From assembly GCA_940671915.1 (NCBI GenBank), contig CALNVZ010003435.1, positions 14,565,439 to 14,629,438 of the forward strand: DNA of 64,000 nt, given 5' to 3'. The position numbers and the translations under genes are program-made. Origin of the DNA: Paracentrotus lividus. Taxonomy: Eukaryota; Echinodermata; Echinoidea; Camarodonta; Echinidae. Within the stretch, counting starts at the first letter, position 1; each line of letters begins with the position of its first letter. Shown here piece after piece: positions 49,001 through 57,400 of this stretch. The notes beneath the pieces were generated by a model. The model was not told the DNA's origin, ran no database searches, and worked only from the letters and a program-made list of their open reading frames with translations.

Positions 49001-49979
49001 CTACATGTACATCATTTGATCTACTGACAATTTAGACTAATAACCATTTGGTCTAAACCATTTAGCTAACATGAAATTAATGTTTTAAAGTAAGTCAAAA
49101 AGTTCTTTGCAGTAAAATATTAAGGTAATATTGCGTACAATAAATCTATGATACATTTAATAAAATTTACAACAGCAAATTACTTCTTTGTTTTTCTCAC
49201 CTGATACTCATTAGGCTTCACATCACATGGGGGCATCTCTGGGCCATCTGGGAATGATTGTTGCTTAGCAACACCTACAAGTGATGGAGACAGTAAAAGG
49301 AAGAGGGCAATTCATTAGCATCAAAAACCAACAATCTCTGAAAATCTTTAAATCTAGAGAATCAACATAAACACAAGGAGGCCGGAGCAACATTGTAAAG
49401 ATTCTTGACACTCCTTACCCAAGGAATTTTTTATTTAGTTAAAATCAAGCAAATAAATTTTGACAGGAAAAAATGATGAAATCCTGAAGATTAATGAAAA
49501 CATGTTATTGTTTAGTATTTCCATAGGCCACAAACTCAGTGCTCCAAACAAAGGATTCATGTCATTCTCTTCTCATTGCACAGAATTTAGCACAACTTTT
49601 ATTTTACAAAAGCAAATTATATAAAATAATATGTGTAGAAAAATCTTTAGGCTTCAATTTGGTACCACAAGTAAGTACTATACCTAAATTATGTTTTTCC
49701 CACTTTATGTACTTGTACCCTATTTGTTTTTATTTTATTCCTTTTTTCTTGATCTACACACACAGGTCTGTTGTTAGTGTTTAACATAGTTTCAACAGTT
49801 CTAACCACACCACAAATATAGGTAGATCTACATCATTCATAGGTACTCCCACGAGCGCTAGATGATGCTCTCGCATACACATGCAAATTTGTACACAAAA
49901 ATTTGTATGTCGAGAACAAAAGATACTTACAATATCGCCTGGGAAAAGCGAATGTAAGGGAAAGGCCAAGGATTTCATG

Positions 49980-50018
<39 letters not shown>

Positions 50019-51386
50019 TAATTGCCCCAGAATTATACATAAGTCATTTCTACGAGCGTAACGAATGGAAAAAGTCATTATCAACCTCCTAAACCCAGAA
50101 ATTTTCCCCTGAAAATGTTACGAAGTGCTAGTATGTCATTTTGAGGCATTGTTATCGAAACTTACCTCATTCTTTCCCCTATATTTTGAGTGGTTAGAAA
50201 TGTCGCAAAATCAGCGTCTTTGGCATTTTATGGCTGTTAATGCGGCGGTCACAACTCGTCGTAGGCTACGGGGCACGTGCCATCAACGTAGCCTGCGTTG
50301 TATGTGCAATGCACGCACAGGTCCTAATTCAACTTCTGCGATTCCTGCAATTCTATAGTAAGGGTATTGTAAAAACTTTCTGCACGTCGTACATGTATTG
50401 TACCTGCAAGGTACCTCCGCTGCACGAATTTTCTACGAAATCCATCGTAGGGAGTTGCACGTCGAAGGTACGGCGAGTTGTGACCGCCGCATTAGTTATG
50501 TGTCTATCCATATGTCCTTGATATCGTCCCACCATAAACAAACAATTAGATTTTAGAGGCATAGAAATGGCTTGTCAAAGTAACAGTCAAACGGTCCATC
50601 TTTGATTTCTCGTTTTCCGTGCACGCGGGCATGTCCTGTGCTTGCTTTACAGAAGCCCTATCATTACAGGGCTCACACAAACAAAATATGGGTCAATTCT
50701 GTGGCTTGACCCTAATGCCTGATTTTCACTATGACTTGATATCAGCTCAGTGTCAGATAGCAGACCAACCAGAACACAATCAATTATTTTATTGCAAAAT
50801 TGTGTTAATAGTTTATAGAGGGGCATATACATGTACTAGTACTCTACTGTTTTCCTTTTTTTTTCTGGGGGGGGGGGGGTTGGCTGAATGTTTTTGAAAA
50901 TGAGGTGCACCATACAGCTTAAAACCTGGTCCACAATTTGATATTCATGTTTTTTACAATTTATTATTTTTTTTGTCTCAGACTTGATGTCGCCTGGAAA
51001 CGTCATGAAAGTTCTACCAGGTTGAACTCAGAAAGAACTTCATTTCCACTGAGTTGTGAACCCAAGTTCAAGTGCAAGTTCAAGAATACAACCTGAAATT
51101 GAGATAACTAGCCAAGGATTCTTCTTCATCGAGAATAATAATCATGGTTTATTTATTCAAATTAAAATCAATTGCAGTTATATATGGCTTAATTACATAA
51201 TGATGCGTACAATCAATTTTTGAACAACATAAATAAACCATAAATGAATACATAAAAATTAAACAAAAATGATATTACATCTATGTTCATAACATTGATA
51301 AAGATGGTAAAGGTGATAAAAGAAGCAGGAGTGAGACAGAGGAAGAGAGATAGGGAGAAGGGGTGAAAAGAAAATAGAGAATGATG

Positions 51387-51427
<41 letters not shown>

Positions 51428-54400
51428 GAATAAGTAGAATGGGGAAAGAGAAAAGAGAGGAAAGCAGAAAAGAGCCTATAGTCCGCAGGGATGATAGAAC
51501 CGGGGATAAACTGCAGTGTCAGTAAAACACAACAGAAATCTATGCGCACATTCACTCACATTACAAACCTATACACGTCTTGCTGACCGTAGTGTCTGAC
51601 TGTTGGCCCCACGGTCTATCGGCCCCCACAGACTATCGACCCCGTGGCCTATCGGCCCCGCGGTTTGTCGGTCCCGCAGTCAATCGGCCCCACTGTCTTT
51701 CGGCCCTGTGATCTGTCGGCCCTGCAGTCAATCAGCCCCACGGTCTAATGGCCCCGCGGTCAATCAGCCCCGAGGTCTGTCGGCCCCGCAGACTATTGGC
51801 CCCGCAGTCTATCGGCCCCGGGTCAATTGGCCCCGCTGTCTCTGTTGGCCTCCCGGACTATAGGCCCCGCAGTCTTTCAGCCCCGTGGTTTATCGGCCCT
51901 GCCGTTTATCAACCCCGCGGACTATAGGCCTCGCAGACTATTATGTGGTACCGCAACTCCTGACATGGTACATGGATCTGGGTTATCTGATTAACTTGGT
52001 GTTTCCCTTGCATCATCTGGTTATTAAAAAAATACAGTAGAGGGTCTTCAAGCTCTAGGTAACTTAACTATACACAGCCCCGTCGCCTTCGGCGACGGGG
52101 CTGTCCTTCGGCGACGGGGCTGTACTTCAACCACCCCTATTTATAGCGTAACTTTCAGTGATGATGAGCGCAAAATGAATTATACTGGTCAATTTAATTA
52201 ATATAATGTTTAAATATCTATTTTTATCATCTATGATGTTTCACGCGTAACAACGACTAAAAATTAAAGTATATAAGAGCTTTTTGACTTACCAAAATGA
52301 ATTTTCCGTTGGTCTTGTTTCTTCTAAAATTTTCGCTGCCATCGCTGCCATCGCTGCCATCTTTCAATGACGTCATTCGATTCATGACCTCCGTCCCATA
52401 ATTCTGTGCGAAGAATTAATTGAACAGGCGCACGCACGGAGACGTGAAGTTGGAGCAGACGACGTTCCACTTCCGGATGACCTAACCTTGCAACTGAAAT
52501 TAGAAATTACGTGGTGGATGTCTCTGTTTTCCAGTATTTTTCATCTTATTTAGTTTATTACTTCCAGTGAAATATTTGCAGATGTCACCAATTCGAGGAA
52601 GGACCTTCACAGTCTGGATTCAATGTGAGTATGAATTATCTTGACCCCGAAATTTGTGAACATTTTTTTTTTTCTCTAGAAAAAAAAAAACTTCGCTAGA
52701 TATGCGTACTGACTCGTCAGTTCCCGTCGCTTCGCGACGGGGGCTGGTCGGTTTATAGGTAACTATGACACACACATCAAAATACCTATAAGTTCATTCT
52801 TACAGAGCTAGAGAACAATGCATTTTGATTGTTGGGCGCTCTGATTAGCTATCGCGCGGAGCTCCGCCTCCTGGTTGCGTTGACCGTAACTGAACAACGC
52901 AATTCAGCTGTTCCCGATAAAGACCGCTGTTGTCTTGCGCGCTGTCAATCATAACCAAAGTGGACCCATTTCGCAAGAAAAACTGCAAGACTCGACTTTA
53001 AAAAATGTGTACGGCAAAGCCACTCTTGAATACTTTTTAGAATAAAGAAGAGAAATATCAAAAGGAACTTCAACGAATCCACTGTCCGACTTCGACCAAC
53101 ATTTGAAAAGGTATAAAGATATGAGGACTTACCAAAAAAATAAATGACGAATCTAAATTTTATCGTGACTATTGTTCATTGGAAGGCACAATGGTAGTAT
53201 ATTTCATATGCTAACGTGATCATTCGAGCGTAGTGCATAAATTATGGCGTAAACATTTCTACGTGACACAGATAAGATTAAGGGAAGAAAGCCCATAAAG
53301 AAGCTGGGTAAAATACATATCGCATGTATTAAATTGAGCTTTCAAATTTAAATATTTATTAAAATAGACCCTACATTTAGTAGGCCCCTAGAACTAAAGT
53401 TTACATCTAGAGTCTGGAAGGGATGAATTTTCCAAAGTGAAATTAATTCATATTTATTATTACAGGTGCTCAATATTATAGCTCAAATTACTACTAATTA
53501 AAATATCAAATCAATAATAATGTAAAAACATTAATACGTAGGACATATCAATTCATTTTCAATTCACGAAAATTACAATTCAATTTAATAAGTCACACCA
53601 TTCCACGTAAAATTCAATATGTGGGATTATCCTGCAGCAAATTGAACATGTGGGACACATCTACCACAAAATAAAATGTTTGGGACTGATGTATAATCAT
53701 AGCAGACGACGAATTCAATTTCAAAAATACCTTATTTGAATTCATACCCACATCGAATCAAATCTTTGAAGTTTTTCCTCGAATTGGTGACATCTGCAAA
53801 TGTTTCACATGAAGTAATCAACTAATAATGAAGAAAAATACAGGAAATTTGAGTCCATCCACGTATATTTCTCTGTGCGTGCGCTGTCTTCGCCACAGAG
53901 TTAAATACGTCTTCGCACAGTAAAATGACGTCATAGAAAATGGCAGCAATGGCACCAACACTATGAGAAGAGACAAGGCCAATGGAAAATTCATTTTCGT
54001 AAGTCAAAAAAGCTCTTATATAATTCAGTTTTATAACGGGCGTATCTTGAAATATACATGCCGTTGAATTACATTTTAACATTAGATTCATCATATTAAC
54101 CAGTATAATCACCTGATCGCTCATCATCGCTGGTTGTTTCACTGTAAATGGGCTGTGTATAGTTAGTCTAGATCTAGATCTATTCACGCGTGAAGTGGAG
54201 CCGTAATCAACTTACCGAGACTGACATAGACGGGACTACGTACGAAACATCACTGCAGTCGTATTCAAAAGCTTCTTCAAATATGTAATATGAAAAAAAC
54301 TTGGAAAATTCACTTACCGAATTGTTGGCAATCTTCTCCTTATTTCCTTTCCTTGAGCACTGCTCCCTAATGTCCTCAAAGTAGTGCATTTTAGTATTCA

Positions 54401-57400
54401 ACCGCTATATATGTACACTTTGCTACAGATTCCATGAACCGAAGTCGCCAGTAACTGAATGGCGGAATAAATTGTGCCGCCATCTTATGTCGAGAGCTTG
54501 CATGTCGACGATGTCTACGTCGCGAGTCGAATATGACATAGCAACAGTAGTTACCTTGCTTGTTTAATTTGTTGTTAGGATGATTAGCTTTTGATTCACT
54601 CGCGAATACAATGAAAAAATAAATAACTAAATAAAAACTAGTATATAATATTAAGAAAAGTTTTATTTATTGTTTTTAAAGCTAAATATGAGGTAGAGAA
54701 GCCTGGTGATTTCTGATTTTTGAAAGTGAAGGGGCTGGGCCGCAAGTGGGGGGGGGGGGGGCCTGAACAAGCTAAAAATCACTACTATATGGTAATTTTT
54801 GTGTTTTGTACATGTTTGCTATATATATGTATGTATATTGTTAAAAAGAAAATAAATGAATAAAACAGAGACAAAGACAGTTATATGTATTTCAATTCAA
54901 GTTTAATTTTATTTACAAACACATGAAGAAATACAGATTATAATAGTCTATAACATACATGAAAAAATTCCTTTGGAATTCAAAAGTAAAGACAAAGTAA
55001 AGTAAACAAGACTAAGCTCCTCCGGCCCCCATTACCAAAATATCTCGTCCACCCCCNNNNNNNNNNNNNNNNNNNNNNNNNNNNNNNNNNNNNNNNNNNN
55101 NNNNNNNNNNNNNNNNNNNNNNNNNNNNNNNNNNNNNNNNNNNNNNNNNNNNNNNNNNNNNNNNNNNNNNNNNNNNNNNNNNNNNNNNNNNNNNNNNNNN
55201 NNNNNNNNNNNNNNNNNNNNNNNNNNNNNNNNNNNNNNNNNNNNNNNNNNNNNNNNNNNNNNNNNNNNNNNNNNNNNNNNNNNNNNNNNNNNNNNNNNNN
55301 NNNNNNNNNNNNNNNNNNNNNNNNNNNNNNNNNNNNNNNNNNNNNNNNNNNNNNNNNNNNNNNNNNNNNNNNNNNNNNNNNNNNNNNNNNNNNNNNNNNN
55401 NNNNNNNNNNNNNNNNNNNNNNNNNNNNNNNNNNNNNNNNNNNNNNNNNNNNNNNNNNNNNNNTTCACCCAGACTCTTCTGACAAAATTAATCCTCCTCT
55501 AAAAAACCTCTTAAACTCTAGCCCTAAAATAAATATACGAATATGATAATTACAAAAGAAAAGATATAATGCTCTAATGCTGCGTGAGCCACGCGTATGA
55601 CAAAATGAGAGTATAATATCTAGTCACCCATCCTACCTTTTGCCTACACTCTAGATAAGAAGAAAAAAGTCCAAAAGAAGAAGACAAAAGTAGCACATCC
55701 TCCCAACTCGCTCCTTTTAAGATTTTTTTTTAAAATATCACAATATCATCACACGATTTTCACAGAGATATACCATAATTGACAGAATTAAAAAAATTAA
55801 CATATAAGATGCATAAGGACTTCTCTGGTTAGACCACTCATGACAATAACATTTAGACATTACAGCATCTATCTCCTAAGGTCAAACCCCCGCCGCCGCG
55901 TCCTCTTTCCACCCCTATCATCTCTCTTGGAAAAAAAAGGGAAAAAAAAGGGGGGAATTGACGGCAGGCCCGATTTAGGCACTGACCCTTTCCCCTATGG
56001 CAATACATGATGACCTTTATGATGTGCCGAGGGCCGGAAAAAAAATAACATTTCTAATTTCTTTTTTTTTTTTAACGTGTGGAAGGTAGGTTAACATCTG
56101 TTTATTTTACGCCATGTTTACATGCACACCTCACGCACGATCGATCGCAGGCAGCAATTTCCATTTCATTTTTTTTTCCCCTCTCTGCTACCATACCAAC
56201 TGGAGTGGCAGAAAATTCGGAGAACTGCTGAAAATCAGTGAGTTTTTTCCTCTTATTCCTCCTTTTTATTTCAGCGTATTTTTTCACAACATTATATATC
56301 AATGCCTTTACAAATGTTAAGAGCCCATTAAATAACAATCAAAGTTGTTTGTAAGGGTAAATTAAAGGGTTTTTTTTTTTCTGTTCTCATCACGCTCGAG
56401 ACTTGAGTTGAATGGAGCCTGAGGGCACGAGGATGATATCATCCGAGTGTAGTGCATGAGTGGATCTATTCAGATTTATTAAAGTTGCATTAAGAAGGGG
56501 ATGAATTTCCATAAAATTGGGTTCTACGGATAATATATAGTATATATAAGTTGTTCAAACAGATAGCATATCACAAAAATCCTCTGGCTTCTCAATATTC
56601 TGGTTTGATAGTTCATGAAATTAGCTCCTGTCACGGGCATCCGAAAGACTAGTGTATCTCTAGTACACTCTGAGGGTGACGTCACGGTCCGGGTATTTGG
56701 TATTCAGGTGCTGGATGTTGAATACAGATGATGTGCAGATAGAGATAGATGATTTTACCAATTTTTTTCAAGGAAGTCATTTAAATATTTAAGGATCATA
56801 TGTACAAATCTTTACTATCCTAGATAACAATAGTATTAAATAACGTTTCAAGTCTTAAATTGTGAAGTAAGATTGCAACAATGAGTTATTTGTCATATTT
56901 CACTATTTTTAACTCCGAGTGTACGATCGAGTTCTCTGTTTTGTAAGGTACAATGTAGTCCGGCGCTACACACGTGAGCAGCTGTTCTGTATACGTGTGT
57001 TTGTGTACTGTTTTATTTGTGTGTGTATGTATGTAGCGTGATTGCTTCGCTGTACCGGCATGTATTTGGCTTACTACGGTTGCAAAGTGACTAGCATGAA
57101 AACATGTTATGCCTTTGGTTTTCCAGGCTAGAATTTTCAAATAATGAATTAAACAATGGCAAACTACTTTAGTTATTAGGTTAAGTATTTACAATACTAG
57201 CGGATGTGACTATCTCTGTTCTCCATGATGACAATAAAGCAAAAAAATGCATCAATTACTGTTTCCGTGTAGTTTAAATGAGTGACATTCCGCTGTTTAG
57301 TTTGCAACACGCATGCCGCGACATCAAACAGCAGCTATAAGCTCTACAAGCAAGTATTTTTTTTAAGCGATCGGACGAGACTCTGAAATGACTAGAAATA

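Noticed and set aside
50833..51258. Possible remaining AGXT2 exon between exons 1 and 2
   Set aside because: Exon 1 and exon 2 join in phase without an extra exon, and no acceptor-donor pair with matching frame was found.
51603..51863. A Pro/Arg-rich frame in the minisatellite
   Set aside because: The periodic translation follows from the 20-bp DNA repeat.
54980..55468. A 162-codon frame across the N gap
   Set aside because: Almost all residues are N-derived; there is no evidence for coding.
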